Shown piece by piece: positions 19,295-28,218 of a stretch of 64,000 nt of DNA. Each line of letters opens with the position of its first letter. The first letter of the stretch is position 1. A model generated the notes under the pieces. That model was not told the origin of the DNA and ran no database searches. It saw only the letters and a list, made by a program, of their open reading frames with translations. The translations under genes were made by a program, and so were the position numbers. Origin of the DNA: Halorhabdus rudnickae (GTDB lineage Archaea > Halobacteriota > Halobacteria > Halobacteriales > Haloarculaceae); contig NZ_CAAHFB010000001.1 of assembly GCF_900880625.1 (NCBI RefSeq), forward strand, positions 1,488,001 to 1,552,000, given 5' to 3'.

Positions 19295-19759
19295 CTACGC
19301 ACTCGAGGGGTTCTTTTTCGAGAGTGGACTGCCACAGATCGGACAGCGATCGTGGTTCTCGTCGAACTCCCGGCCACAGCCCTGACACTGGAAGTGCCAC
19401 TCGCGCTGTTCTTCGATGCCCTCTCTGGCGATCACCTCGACCTCGATGTCGAGTTTCTCGGCGACGTTCTGCATCGCGTAGTCGTCAGTGACCAGCCGCC
19501 CATCGAGTTCGAAGGCCGCAGCCACGAGCCTGATATCCGTCGTCGAAAGCCCGTCGAGATCGCCGGTCTCCCCGGCGGCCCGGCGGATCTGTTCGACGGT
19601 CTCCTCGTCGGGGATGTGCAGGTGCATCCCCGACCCCTCGAGGGCGTCGAAGCGATAGGCGCTCTCGTCTTCGAGTTCTTCGCGGACGAGCGGGATCGTC
19701 GAGATCTTCTCGTCGGTGTGATACTCGTTGATGAAAGCCGAAGCGTCGAGAACGTTCAT
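19295..19759 (-). CDS. nob1: Ribosome-maturation endonuclease Nob1
   Basis: 154 aa. The PIN domain begins VLDASAFI with the first catalytic Asp and ends with LVTDDYAMQNVA. The zinc ribbon CQGCGREF then CPICGSPL sits at about 124-147. Nob1 trims the 3' end of 16S rRNA during small-subunit maturation. The start touches the stop of the PRC-barrel gene upstream. Confidence 0.93.
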   Translation of the reverse strand: MNVLDASAFINEYHTDEKISTIPLVREELEDESAYRFDALEGSGMHLHIPDEETVEQIRRAAGETGDLDGLSTTDIRLVAAAFELDGRLVTDDYAMQNVAEKLDIEVEVIAREGIEEQREWHFQCQGCGREFDENHDRCPICGSPLSKKNPSSA

Positions 19760-19999
19760 TTAACGCTGAATGATCATGTGGTCTTTGACGGCCTGTACGC
19801 GACCGACGGGGACGTGGACACGTCCAGCGTCGTCGACATCGAAGGACGTCTCCCCGAGGGTCTCGTCGGGTTCGATGACGAGATCGTCGAGTTTGCCCGA
19901 TTCGATGTCCATCGTGATATTGTACAGCATGCCAATCTCGGCCCCATCCGATCCCATGACGGCTTTCCCGGAGAGGTTCTCGGCGAGTATTTCGGCCAT
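19760..19999 (-). CDS. PRC-barrel domain protein
   Basis: 79 aa, a single PRC barrel (SGKAVMGSDGAEIGMLYNI, then LVIEPDETL and VPVGRVQAVKDHMII). Stand-alone PRC barrels in archaea are linked by context to RNA or ribosome processing. This one is directly upstream of nob1 with no gap, which supports that role. Confidence 0.88.
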   Translation of the reverse strand: MAEILAENLSGKAVMGSDGAEIGMLYNITMDIESGKLDDLVIEPDETLGETSFDVDDAGRVHVPVGRVQAVKDHMIIQR

Positions 20000-20092
20000 A
20001 TCGCCGTGTACCCGGTCCTGTTACATAAACTCCACGGGGCTGTCTGACACGTGACCGTCGTTTTCACCTGCAATCAACGATGGAGGGGTCCC

Positions 20093-20203
20093 TGCTCATT
20101 GCGCTGGCGACATTCGCCACCTCGCGCTTACGGCGAGCAGTCCACCGAAACAGGACCGAGACGCCGAGAGAAGAGGCGCTGGCCGGCCAAAAGTGAATGA
20201 CAA
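20093..20203 (-). pseudogene. Relic of the 3' end of a membrane-protein gene
   Basis: Read on the minus strand, this stretch aligns with the last 110 or so bases of the gene at 20547-21218. Shared runs include GGCGAC, GCCACC and GTGGCG. Correcting a frameshift near 20130 would give a peptide like GGLLAV-SARWR-SPA, against GGLLAVNTRWRRSPAA in the intact gene. Homology stops abruptly near 20203. It is best read as a decayed, truncated paralog. Confidence 0.6.
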
Positions 20204-20248
20204 ATATACAATCCAAAGATTCATGTATATGATATTAGATTAGACAGC

Positions 20249-20500
20249 ATGGCTGATCTAATCTTGGTCGTTGCGGCCCTTTCTCTTGTGGTGATCAATC
20301 TCGTGAGAGCGTTTCGATCGGAAGAGCGAATCGGATATCACCTCATTGGGGCCACAGGATTCGGATTCTTGGCGCTTGGAGCGTTTTTTGACGGCGAATT
20401 GGCGATTGTCACGTTAAGCATGTCAGTAGTCGTACTCGGAACCGCATTACTTCTGCAGCGGACAGACGAGGGCGAAGCCATCAGCGACAACGCCATCTGA
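20249..20500 (+). CDS. Small three-helix membrane protein
   Basis: 83 aa, with hydrophobic segments at about 3-20, 30-46 and 51-69 and a charged C-terminus. An AT-rich stretch (ATGTATATGATATTAG, about 20223-20238) supplies a promoter. I recognise no family. It lies between a relic of, and an intact copy of, a larger membrane protein. Confidence 0.6.
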   Translation: MADLILVVAALSLVVINLVRAFRSEERIGYHLIGATGFGFLALGAFFDGELAIVTLSMSVVVLGTALLLQRTDEGEAISDNAI

Positions 20501-20546
20501 CGTTCGATTTCCGTCCTCATCCCTGATTGCCGCGGTGACCCCGTAC

Positions 20547-21218
20547 TCATGCCGCTGGCGACCTACGCCACCGCGTGTTCACTGCGAGGAGACCGCCCAA
20601 TAATAGGGTCGGAACGCCGATCGAAAGCAGTAGCCAGCCAAGCGAGAACGGACTGACGATCGTCACCGTCCTAGACAACCCAAGCACGTTCGACAGCACC
20701 AGCGAGGCAATCCCGAGAAGGACCATGACGGTGCTTGCCCGGAGGAGGGTCCGTCCTGGCGACGCGTATCCGTCTCTTCGCGTCGATACCGCGACCAGAA
20801 TGAGGCCGTCAACGGTGAGAATGAATCCGACCGGCTGGACTACCTCCGCGATGTTTACCAGCACCGATCCGAGCTGCATCCAGAGAGACCCATACGGAGT
20901 GTACCACAGAACCAAGAGACCGATATTGGCGGCCACGAGACCGCCAGCCAGTAACCCTGCACCGCCAGCGAGGAATTTTCGCTCCGTACTGGACGGTGAA
21001 AGGAATCGTTCGACTGCGAGCAGTGAAGTCCCGGACCCGACAGTAACGATGCCCGAAATGATGCCGAACATCGCGAACATGATCCGCATCCCTGCGGCGA
21101 ATCCTGCACCTTCGGCCCATGGCGTCGAAAGTACGAATATCCACCCTGCCACGGTCGCGACGCCGACCAGGAGGGCACCGATTCCAATCGCGAGGGAGGA
21201 GAGACGTGTTGACCTCAT
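20547..21218 (-). CDS. Polytopic membrane protein, unknown function
   Basis: 223 aa, with about six helices (7-29, 43-66, 82-105, 118-140, 160-180, 188-212). It ends WRRSPAA. An AT-rich promoter (AAATTATATATGAAAAATTT) lies just upstream at about 21231-21250. Its 3' end is duplicated as a relic at 20093. No functional motif is visible. Confidence 0.65.
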   Translation of the reverse strand: MRSTRLSSLAIGIGALLVGVATVAGWIFVLSTPWAEGAGFAAGMRIMFAMFGIISGIVTVGSGTSLLAVERFLSPSSTERKFLAGGAGLLAGGLVAANIGLLVLWYTPYGSLWMQLGSVLVNIAEVVQPVGFILTVDGLILVAVSTRRDGYASPGRTLLRASTVMVLLGIASLVLSNVLGLSRTVTIVSPFSLGWLLLSIGVPTLLLGGLLAVNTRWRRSPAA

Positions 21219-21422
21219 ATGATTCTAAATTGAAATTATATATGAAAAATTTTCTGGTAAACGGACATCAATCGAAAGGTCTAGCACGAAGAGAACCGGC
21301 GAACGACCGGGCTCTACAGAGTTCCAAGGCAAGGCATTGGCAAGCCGGGATGGGACGACCAACCGGAGTGTAGTCGAACGCAACGAAGTGACGGAAATAC
21401 CGACCGGACCGTGCCCAGTGGC

Positions 21423-22103
21423 TCAAGACGACTGATCGGACCCCACGGCGTCCCAGTCGGTCACGTCCGTGACGGTCCCGTTTTCGAGATCCACTCGGAC
21501 CCAGTACCTAGCCCGCTCCCGGTCAGAGCGACCGACGTGGACGACCGCCACGCCCTCAAGGTAGGACGGCTCTCGGTCTATGGTCACGGAGTCGGCCGAC
21601 TCCTCGACCGTGGCGTTCGTAAATTCCAGCACCTGAGCGTCCTCGCCCGACACATCGAGGTCGTCCCTGTCGCTCGCGTTGAACGAGACCGTCTGCATCT
21701 CAGTCGTATTCAGTATCTCGACGGGCTGGACCGTCAACGCCGGATCCGGGATCGTCTCAAGGTATGACTCGATCGTCTCGTCGTTCCGGGCGATTTCGAT
21801 GGCACGCTCACGTTCGCTCCGGGTGAACGGGTCGGCCGTCTCGATCTGCTCCACAACCGAGATCTCGCCACTGTCCTCGGAGACTTCGAGGTCGTGCGTC
21901 TTTGGGACCGTCTCTGTCAGCACGACGTCGCCGTCGCTGCCGGCGACCGTCACGTTGGTGCCGGCAATGCTGACCTCTCCCATCCGGTCGTTGCTCGCGA
22001 GGGGATCTGCACTCCCGAGCGCGACGCCTGCCCCGGCGAGGGTGACGCCGACCGCCGCCAGCACGACCAGAACAGCGAGACGGGTTCGGGCGTCAGGGTT
22101 CAT
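21423..22103 (-). CDS. Secreted or anchored PepSY-like protein A
   Basis: 226 aa from the ATG at 22103. An N-terminal hydrophobic segment (about 8-28) acts as signal or anchor. The mature part is acidic. It contains RAIEIARNDETIESYLE and later YWVRVDLENGTVTDV, a PepSY-like helix plus strand pattern. The same two elements recur in the protein at 22927. It is divergent from the HTH gene at 22248, so the two share a promoter region. Confidence 0.7.
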   Translation of the reverse strand: MNPDARTRLAVLVVLAAVGVTLAGAGVALGSADPLASNDRMGEVSIAGTNVTVAGSDGDVVLTETVPKTHDLEVSEDSGEISVVEQIETADPFTRSERERAIEIARNDETIESYLETIPDPALTVQPVEILNTTEMQTVSFNASDRDDLDVSGEDAQVLEFTNATVEESADSVTIDREPSYLEGVAVVHVGRSDRERARYWVRVDLENGTVTDVTDWDAVGSDQSS

Positions 22104-22247
22104 GGGTCTCCCTTGGGTGAAAGCCTTCATTAGCTCTGCGCTGAAATTCGTTCGGAACGCATTTCACGGGCGTTTCACACCCGTTTCACGCCGGTTTTGC
22201 TCGGTGATATCGACGCACATTAGGGAGTGGCTTCGGTAGGTCGGCCC

Positions 22248-22823
22248 ATGGATCTGCGGGCCCTCCACGGCAAGCAACTCCTCGCCGCAGTCGCGTTCGT
22301 CGCCGCCACGGTGGTCCTCGCGGTGCAGTTGATAACCCCGACGCCCGTTGTGGTCTCGATCGGCGGGAACGGGGCCGAAGTGGCGGAACTCGGCGGATAC
22401 TTCCAGTACAGAGACGTGGCAATCATCGGCGTCGCTGCGGCGCTGCTGGGTGCGAGCGGGACGTACCTCGTGACCCGCGACTGGTCACGAGCGACCGCTG
22501 GATCGCCGACGACCGACCGGCGGTCGCCGACGCCGACGGGTGATCCCGTTCGCGACGACGGGAATGACGACCTCCCGCCCAGCGACGATCTACTCGAATC
22601 GCGTCGTGCCGAATGGGAGGAAACGGCCGATCGGCTGGCGAACAACGAACGAGAGATCTACGAGACAGTTCTGGAGGCCGACGGCGTCATGGCCCAAAGC
22701 GACATCGTCGAGGCGACTGACCTCTCGAAGGCGACGGTCAGCCGGACGCTCGACAGTCTGGAGACCAAGAATCTGCTCGAGCGCAAGCGCCGGGGGATGG
22801 GGAACATGATCCTATTACTGTAG
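22248..22823 (+). CDS. Membrane-anchored winged-helix transcriptional regulator
   Basis: 191 aa from the ATG at 22248. Two hydrophobic segments (about 10-27 and 50-68) enclose a short external loop. A linker leads to a C-terminal winged helix (about 125-191) with QSDIVEATDLSKATVSRTLDSLE and a wing of basic residues (ERKRRG). The layout is a membrane-bound DNA-binding protein sensing something outside the cell. Secreted proteins on both sides are obvious candidates for its targets or signals. Confidence 0.8.
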   Translation: MDLRALHGKQLLAAVAFVAATVVLAVQLITPTPVVVSIGGNGAEVAELGGYFQYRDVAIIGVAAALLGASGTYLVTRDWSRATAGSPTTDRRSPTPTGDPVRDDGNDDLPPSDDLLESRRAEWEETADRLANNEREIYETVLEADGVMAQSDIVEATDLSKATVSRTLDSLETKNLLERKRRGMGNMILLL

Positions 22824-22926
22824 GCCGAAACGCGTTTCGAATGGCGCCTCAACGGATATCTAAGTGGGTTTTCGAATATTGATCGGACGGAGCGATCGGG
22901 GATTGCCCCGACGCTCCGGAACGGCT

Positions 22927-23550
22927 ATGCGAAGCAAGCTACTCGCGCTCGCACTCGCGGCGGCCCTGGCAGTCACTGCCGGCGGCGTCGTCGCCGCGGA
23001 TGCGGGCTCCGGCGAGCAGTCAGCGGCACAGTATCCCGACGATTACGGGGTCGAAGTGACCGACCCTGAAGATGTCCTGAGTGACGGGGACGTCGACCGC
23101 GCTATCGAGATGGCCTGGGGCAACGAGACATTCCACAGTCACTTCGAGACGGATGAATACGTCCACTTTGACGTGTGGGTGCTGGGACCGGACGAGCCAG
23201 TCCACGTCTCGGCCGGCCCCTCGTCCAATGCGAGTGACGATCGGGTAGACGCCACCGTTGACCTGGATAGCGGCGTCGTAAAGGACATCGAGGAACCGAT
23301 CACGGTCACCGCTTCCGAGATGAAAACCGTCGAACTCGACGGCTACGAGATCGAAGTCGTCGACGCGACAGACGAAGGCGACGACGGAACAGCCGAGTTT
23401 GAAGCGACGGGAAACCGGACTGATGCAGACAACGACCACGACCGGAAACTCACCGCCGCAGGGTCGTTCACCGTCGAACTGGACCTGATCGAAGACGCCG
23501 TCGGTCCGGACGGGGTCGCCCTCTACGAGATGGTCGGTATCGACGAGTGA
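22927..23550 (+). CDS. Secreted PepSY-like protein B
   Basis: 207 aa from the ATG at 22927. A signal peptide (about 5-24, ending VVAADA) is followed by an acidic mature part with RAIEMAWGNETFHSHFE and ATVDLDSGVVKDIEEP. These match the two elements of protein A at 21423, followed by an extra beta domain here. It starts 104 nt after the HTH gene on the same strand. The function is unknown. Confidence 0.7.
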   Translation: MRSKLLALALAAALAVTAGGVVAADAGSGEQSAAQYPDDYGVEVTDPEDVLSDGDVDRAIEMAWGNETFHSHFETDEYVHFDVWVLGPDEPVHVSAGPSSNASDDRVDATVDLDSGVVKDIEEPITVTASEMKTVELDGYEIEVVDATDEGDDGTAEFEATGNRTDADNDHDRKLTAAGSFTVELDLIEDAVGPDGVALYEMVGIDE

Positions 23551-23688
23551 CGTGATCGGGTAACTCCGTCTCGTCACGCCCCCGAGTTCCCAGCCTCCTG
23601 TTTTCCCGGATCTGCCCCGCAGCCGATACGAACTTCTTAAATGGCGAGAACGCCCAAATCCGGCAACCACTTCTCAGGGTGAGACGGG

Positions 23689-25497
23689 ATGGCCGAAGAT
23701 ACACCACACGATACCGAGGAGTCGCCGTCGCTCCGGACCCCCATCGTGGCGGTCCTGGGCCACGTCGACCACGGCAAGACGACGCTACTGGACACGATCC
23801 GCGGCTCGGCGGTCACCGAGGGCGAAGCCGGCGCGATCACCCAGCACATCGGATCGACCGCGGTGCCGCTGTCCGTGATCGGCGAGATGGCCGGCGATCT
23901 GGTCGATCCCGACGATTTCGATCTGCCTGGCCTGCTGTTCATCGACACGCCAGGCCATCACTCCTTCTCGACGCTCCGGTCGCGCGGGGGGGCACTCGCG
24001 GACATCGCAATCGTCGTCGTCGACGTCACCGACGGCTTCCAGCCACAGACGGAAGAGGCGCTAAACATCCTCAAGCGGACGCAGACGCCGTTCATCGTCG
24101 CGGCCAATAAGGTCGACACGATTCCGGGCTGGAACCCCAACGACGACCAGCCCATCCAGGTGACCAAGGAACGCCAGCCCGACCGCGTCCAGTCGGATCT
24201 CGACGAACGGCTCTACGAACTTATCGGCCAGTTGAGCGACGAGGGCTTCTCGGCGGACTTCTACTGGCGCGTCCAGGACTTCCAGAACAACATCGGCGTC
24301 GTCCCGCTATCGGCGCTGACCGGCGAGGGCGTCCCCGACCTGTTGACGGTGCTGATGGGCCTCTCTCAGCGCTACCTCAAAGAGGAGATGGCCATCGACG
24401 TAACGGGACCGGGCGCGGGGACCGTCCTCGAAGTCACTGACGAACGCGGGTTCGGGGCGACTATCGACGCCGTCGTCTACGACGGGACGATCCGGGCGGA
24501 CGATCAGATCGTCGTCGGTGGGCTGGAGGAGTCGATCGTCACCGACGTCCGTGCGCTGCTCCAGCCCCGCCCGCTCGCTGAGATCCGGACCGAAAAGGAG
24601 TTCGAGAAGGTCGACTCCGTGGCGGCCGCTGCGGGCGTGAAGATCGCCGCGCCAGATCTTGACGACGCGATGGCCGGCGCGCCGGTCCGCGTCGTGCGCG
24701 ACCGGCCGGTCGGGGAAGTCATCGCCGAGGTCGAGGCCGAACTCGCCGAGATCGAGGTCGGGACCGAAGAGGAAGGCGTGGTCGTCAAAGCCGACACGCT
24801 GGGCAGTCTCGAAGCGCTCTCGGGGACGCTCGAGGAAGAAGAGATCCCAATCATGCGCGCAGAAGTCGGCGATGTCGCGCCGCGGGACATCCGAGTTGCC
24901 GAGACCGCCAACGAATCGATCCATCAGGCGATCCTGGCGTTCGGCGTCGACATCCTGGACGACGCCGTCAGGCTGGCCGAACAAGAAGAGGTCCGGATCT
25001 TCGAACACGACGTGATCTACCAGCTCGTTGAGGACTACCAAGAGCACGTCACGGCGATCGAGGAGTCCCAGCAGGAGCAGATCCTCGAAAACATCACCCG
25101 CCCGGCGCGCTTCCGTATCCTCAAGGACCACACGTTCCGCCAGTCCGACCCGGCAGTCGTCGGCGTCGAGATCCTCTCGGGGACGATTACCCGCAATTCC
25201 AATGCCGTCCGCTTCGAGGGATCCGAACCCGAGCGCGTCGGGGGGCTCAAAGGCATTCAGGATGAGGGCGAGGATGTCGACGAGGCGCGGGCGGGCGATC
25301 GCGTCGCCGTCTCGATCGACGGCCCGACGGTCGGGCGGGATATCGAGGAGGGAGACGAACTCTGGACGGAACTTCCGGAGAAACACGCCAAAATTCTCGA
25401 ACAGGAACTCCTCGAGGAGATCCCTGCCGACGAGCGCGAGGCGCTATCGATGTACCTGGATAAGCATCGCAAGCGCGATCCCTTCTGGGGCAAGTAG
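23689..25497 (+). CDS. infB: Translation initiation factor IF-2 (aIF5B)
   Basis: 602 aa. The GTPase motifs are GHVDHGKT (24-31), DTPGH (86-90) and NKVD (140-143). Domain 2 and the C-terminal domains follow with the archaeal/eukaryal eIF5B length, not the long bacterial form. It promotes ribosomal subunit joining. TTCTTAAATGG, about 55 nt upstream, resembles a TATA box. Confidence 0.96.
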   Translation: MAEDTPHDTEESPSLRTPIVAVLGHVDHGKTTLLDTIRGSAVTEGEAGAITQHIGSTAVPLSVIGEMAGDLVDPDDFDLPGLLFIDTPGHHSFSTLRSRGGALADIAIVVVDVTDGFQPQTEEALNILKRTQTPFIVAANKVDTIPGWNPNDDQPIQVTKERQPDRVQSDLDERLYELIGQLSDEGFSADFYWRVQDFQNNIGVVPLSALTGEGVPDLLTVLMGLSQRYLKEEMAIDVTGPGAGTVLEVTDERGFGATIDAVVYDGTIRADDQIVVGGLEESIVTDVRALLQPRPLAEIRTEKEFEKVDSVAAAAGVKIAAPDLDDAMAGAPVRVVRDRPVGEVIAEVEAELAEIEVGTEEEGVVVKADTLGSLEALSGTLEEEEIPIMRAEVGDVAPRDIRVAETANESIHQAILAFGVDILDDAVRLAEQEEVRIFEHDVIYQLVEDYQEHVTAIEESQQEQILENITRPARFRILKDHTFRQSDPAVVGVEILSGTITRNSNAVRFEGSEPERVGGLKGIQDEGEDVDEARAGDRVAVSIDGPTVGRDIEEGDELWTELPEKHAKILEQELLEEIPADEREALSMYLDKHRKRDPFWGK

Positions 25498-25530
25498 ACG
25501 TTTTGATCGGTGTTTCGGGACAGCCAACGG

Positions 25531-25941
25531 TCAGTTGCTCGAACTGTCGTACATCGCGTCGAACTCTCTTTCACCGAGGATCAACGCCTCGACCCCATCA
25601 GTGAGCGTGACCTCGCCGAAGACGGTCGCCTGATAGTACGTGTACAGCCCGTCCTGGCCCCGTTCGGTACGCTGTCGTTTCTCGACGAGGTCGACATCGA
25701 GCAGTTCATTGAGGTGGTAATGGAGCGTACTGTCGTCAACGTCGAGTGCCGCGTCGAGTTCTTTCGGACTCATCTCCCCGCCGTGAACGAGCCGATAGAG
25801 GATCTCGTAGCGGGTTCGGTGGCCGACGGCGGCGTGCATGTCGAGGTACTCCTCGAGCGTGAGGACGCTATCCTCGGGCAGCAAGTCCCCCGGATCGTCC
25901 GGGACATCACTGCCGGCCATCCGCGTCTGATCCGTTGCCAT
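25531..25941 (-). CDS. ArsR-like winged-helix transcriptional regulator
   Basis: 136 aa from the ATG at 25941. A helix bundle (TRYEILYRLVHGGEMSPKEL) and recognition helix (DSTLHYHLNELLDVDLVEK) form a winged helix. A C-terminal strand region follows. There are no cysteine metal sites. The target is unknown; it is convergent with infB. Confidence 0.85.
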   Translation of the reverse strand: MATDQTRMAGSDVPDDPGDLLPEDSVLTLEEYLDMHAAVGHRTRYEILYRLVHGGEMSPKELDAALDVDDSTLHYHLNELLDVDLVEKRQRTERGQDGLYTYYQATVFGEVTLTDGVEALILGEREFDAMYDSSSN

Positions 25942-26038
25942 CGTAGCGCCGACTACGACCTGGGGATGCTTAGCCGTTGTCGAGCCAGGTTCTCTCAAAA
26001 ACACTGTTCTTTAAATACCTATCCGCGGAGGAGACGCG

Positions 26039-26395
26039 TTACTGCGCGGCTGGCGAGTTGTTGTCGCCCATCGCCTGTTTGACCTGCAGAGCGGCGCTTG
26101 CGGCAAGCCCCTGTGCGAGTTCCGTACACTCGCCCTCGTCGATACGGAGTTCCGCCGCGGAGTCGGGCGTATAGCCGGCGCTGACGGGCGATCCGATCGG
26201 AGGCTGGACGGCGATCATCGCCTGCGGGCCGTCGTTGCCGGTCGTGAGTTCCGAGCCGACTACGAAGTCCGCGGGGAGGAGTTCGCGCGTTCTGGCAGCT
26301 ACACGGGTGAGGTCGCTCCGGAGTGCCCGACGTTCGTCCGGCGAGAGATCGACTTCATTTCCCGACTGTCCCGCGAACGACGTGTTTCCGTACAT
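26039..26395 (-). CDS. DUF5811 family protein
   Basis: 118 aa from the ATG at 26395. It opens MYGNTSFAG and has an ADFVVGSELTTGNDGPQAMIAVQP stretch typical of the haloarchaeal DUF5811 family. Soluble, function unknown. It lies about 100 nt downstream of the arginine decarboxylase gene on the same strand. Confidence 0.78.
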   Translation of the reverse strand: MYGNTSFAGQSGNEVDLSPDERRALRSDLTRVAARTRELLPADFVVGSELTTGNDGPQAMIAVQPPIGSPVSAGYTPDSAAELRIDEGECTELAQGLAASAALQVKQAMGDNNSPAAQ

Positions 26396-26497
26396 GCGAT
26401 GTCTCCGGAGATAGGCGATAGACCCTAATAAAGGCGCTGCCCGCGACATGAGTATGTGAAACACACTCGGTGGAGGTCCCGCTGAACGGTCACACAC

Positions 26498-26974
26498 TCA
26501 GACCAGAACCTGACTCCGACCGAAGACCGCCAGGACGACCGCACAGGCGTACTCCGCCTCGTCTTCGTCCGCGTCCGCGGTCGCGACCTCGAGATGTTCG
26601 TCGCCGAAATCCCATTCCCGGAGGTCCCGGCCGGCCGCCAGTCCCGCCCGGACGTCCGCCCTGACGCGTTCGTCGTTCGCACCGGAGACTTCATAGAAGA
26701 TACCTGGGCCGTCGGACTCGCGCGTCCAGCCGATCGCTGCTGCCGCCTCGCCGGCATCGGTCGTCTCCGCAGCCTCGACGACGTACAGGCCCTGTCCAGC
26801 CGGACCGAGATCCGGAGCCGTCCCGACGCGTTCGATCTTCGCGTCGGCAGGAATAACCGACGACAGCGTCACAAGGTTGTAGTTGTGGACGCCGGCCGCG
26901 GCCAGGGCCGCGTCGTAGGCGGCCGTCGGCGTCGGGCCGCGTCCCGAACCCGTGACAATCCGTATTGTTCCCAT
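26498..26974 (-). CDS. pdaD: Pyruvoyl-dependent arginine decarboxylase
   Basis: 158 aa. The self-cleavage site is LSSVIP, with Ser39 becoming the pyruvoyl group after cleavage at Ser38-Ser39. GPAGQGLYVVEA and the end AVVLAVFGRS also match the family. The enzyme makes agmatine from arginine. In archaea agmatine feeds polyamines and the agmatidine of tRNA-Ile2. The length fits the family. Confidence 0.92.
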   Translation of the reverse strand: MGTIRIVTGSGRGPTPTAAYDAALAAAGVHNYNLVTLSSVIPADAKIERVGTAPDLGPAGQGLYVVEAAETTDAGEAAAAIGWTRESDGPGIFYEVSGANDERVRADVRAGLAAGRDLREWDFGDEHLEVATADADEDEAEYACAVVLAVFGRSQVLV

Positions 26975-27052
26975 CGCCCGGAAATCGGGCGAGCGGCAAG
27001 TAAAGTCCGTCGTTCGGGGCCGGCGACCACCTGCAATTCCAAATCAACGACC

Positions 27053-27083
27053 ATTATAATGATAGATTCTCATATATTGAGAA
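27053..27083 (+). promoter_or_regulatory. TATA-like box and perfect inverted repeat upstream of the hydrogenase operon
   Basis: TTATAATGAT (27053-27062) is followed by the perfect repeat TTCTCA-TATAT-TGAGAA (27067-27083), about 90-105 nt before hydB. A repeat just downstream of the TATA element is placed to block polymerase recruitment, so it may be a repressor operator. The function is inferred. Confidence 0.5.
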
Positions 27084-27171
27084 CGGCCGGGAGACTTACT
27101 CCGCTGGTTGGTGTCTTGACAGCCAAGAGACGAGTGAGCGACGACCTCACCCCGTCTCGGGACGTACGAGC

Positions 27172-28218
27172 ATGAAAGTAATCGATCGACCACACTTCAC
27201 AGCCCTGATCGAGGAGTTGGTCGCGGCCGATCCGCGGGACGTGGTTGGGGTACAGGAAGATGGCGAACAGTATGTCTTCGACCACTTGGAATCGGCCGAG
27301 GACCTCGCCCTGGAGTATGATCTGACGGCACTCTCGCCGAAGAAGTACGTCATGCCACAGCGAGAGACGCTATTGACCTACGACCGGACAGACGACGACC
27401 ACGAGATGCGGGCAAAAGCGGATCCGACGGGCCACATCGTCGTCGGCGTTCATCCCTACGATCTAGAGGCCATCAGACAACTCGACAAGATTTTCATCGA
27501 CACCCTACAGGACGAACCGTACCGCCGCAAACGCGAGAACACCGTCCTCATCGGGCTAACGATGCAAGACGTGGCCGACACCTGCTTTGCCGCGAGTATG
27601 GGCACGGCGACAGTTGAGAGTGGGTACGACCTCATGCTCACCGAGCTGGGTGACTCCTTTGCCGTGGACATCGGGACCTTCGAGGGCGATCAGTTGCTGG
27701 AGTCGGTCCCGACCAGGAACGCAACCGCCCGAGAGATCGAGCGCGTCGCGGAGATCGAGGCAGACCTTCAGGAAGCGTTCGACCGAGAACTGGAGTTCCC
27801 CCCGGCGGAACTCCCGACGCTGCTCGAAGACAGCTACGACGACATGGATTTCTGGGAAGACTACGCTGAACAGTGTCTCTCATGTGGCACCTGCAACGTG
27901 GTCTGTCCGACCTGCTTTTGTTTCAGTGTAGACATGGTTCGGGACCTCAAGGGCGATAGCGGTCGACAGGAGCGCCGCTGGGATGGGTGTCTCCTCGAAG
28001 ACTTCGCGACGGTCGCCCAGGGTGAGAACTTCCGGGAAGAGATCGCCCAGCGCCACCGCCATCGATTCATGCGCAAAGGATGGTACATATACGAACGCTA
28101 CGGCGACATCGCCTGCGTTGGCTGTGGGCGATGTACCCGCCACTGCGTCGCCGACGTGGCCGATCCCTGTGAGGTCTACAACGAGCTCTACCAGGAGGCC
28201 CAGGCCCATGCACAGTAG
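27172..28218 (+). CDS. hydB: NiFe hydrogenase (group 3b-like), iron-sulfur subunit beta
   Basis: 348 aa. The N-terminal 230 residues match the beta subunit of sulfhydrogenases and the A subunit of anaerobic sulfite reductase. Two [4Fe-4S] sites follow: Cys235, 238, 241 and 245 in CLSCGTCNVVC, and Cys315, 318, 321 and 325 in CVGCGRCTRHC. It carries electrons between the NAD(P)H-binding gamma subunit and the delta/alpha hydrogenase core. It is the first gene of the operon and overlaps hydG by 11 bases. Hydrogenase context with a full hydGDA set makes sulfite reductase unlikely. Confidence 0.93.
   Translation: MKVIDRPHFTALIEELVAADPRDVVGVQEDGEQYVFDHLESAEDLALEYDLTALSPKKYVMPQRETLLTYDRTDDDHEMRAKADPTGHIVVGVHPYDLEAIRQLDKIFIDTLQDEPYRRKRENTVLIGLTMQDVADTCFAASMGTATVESGYDLMLTELGDSFAVDIGTFEGDQLLESVPTRNATAREIERVAEIEADLQEAFDRELEFPPAELPTLLEDSYDDMDFWEDYAEQCLSCGTCNVVCPTCFCFSVDMVRDLKGDSGRQERRWDGCLLEDFATVAQGENFREEIAQRHRHRFMRKGWYIYERYGDIACVGCGRCTRHCVADVADPCEVYNELYQEAQAHAQ

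Noticed and set aside
24307-25386. 359-codon open frame on the minus strand inside infB
   Set aside because: It is a shadow of infB in GC-rich DNA. Its translation matches no family, and infB is certain.
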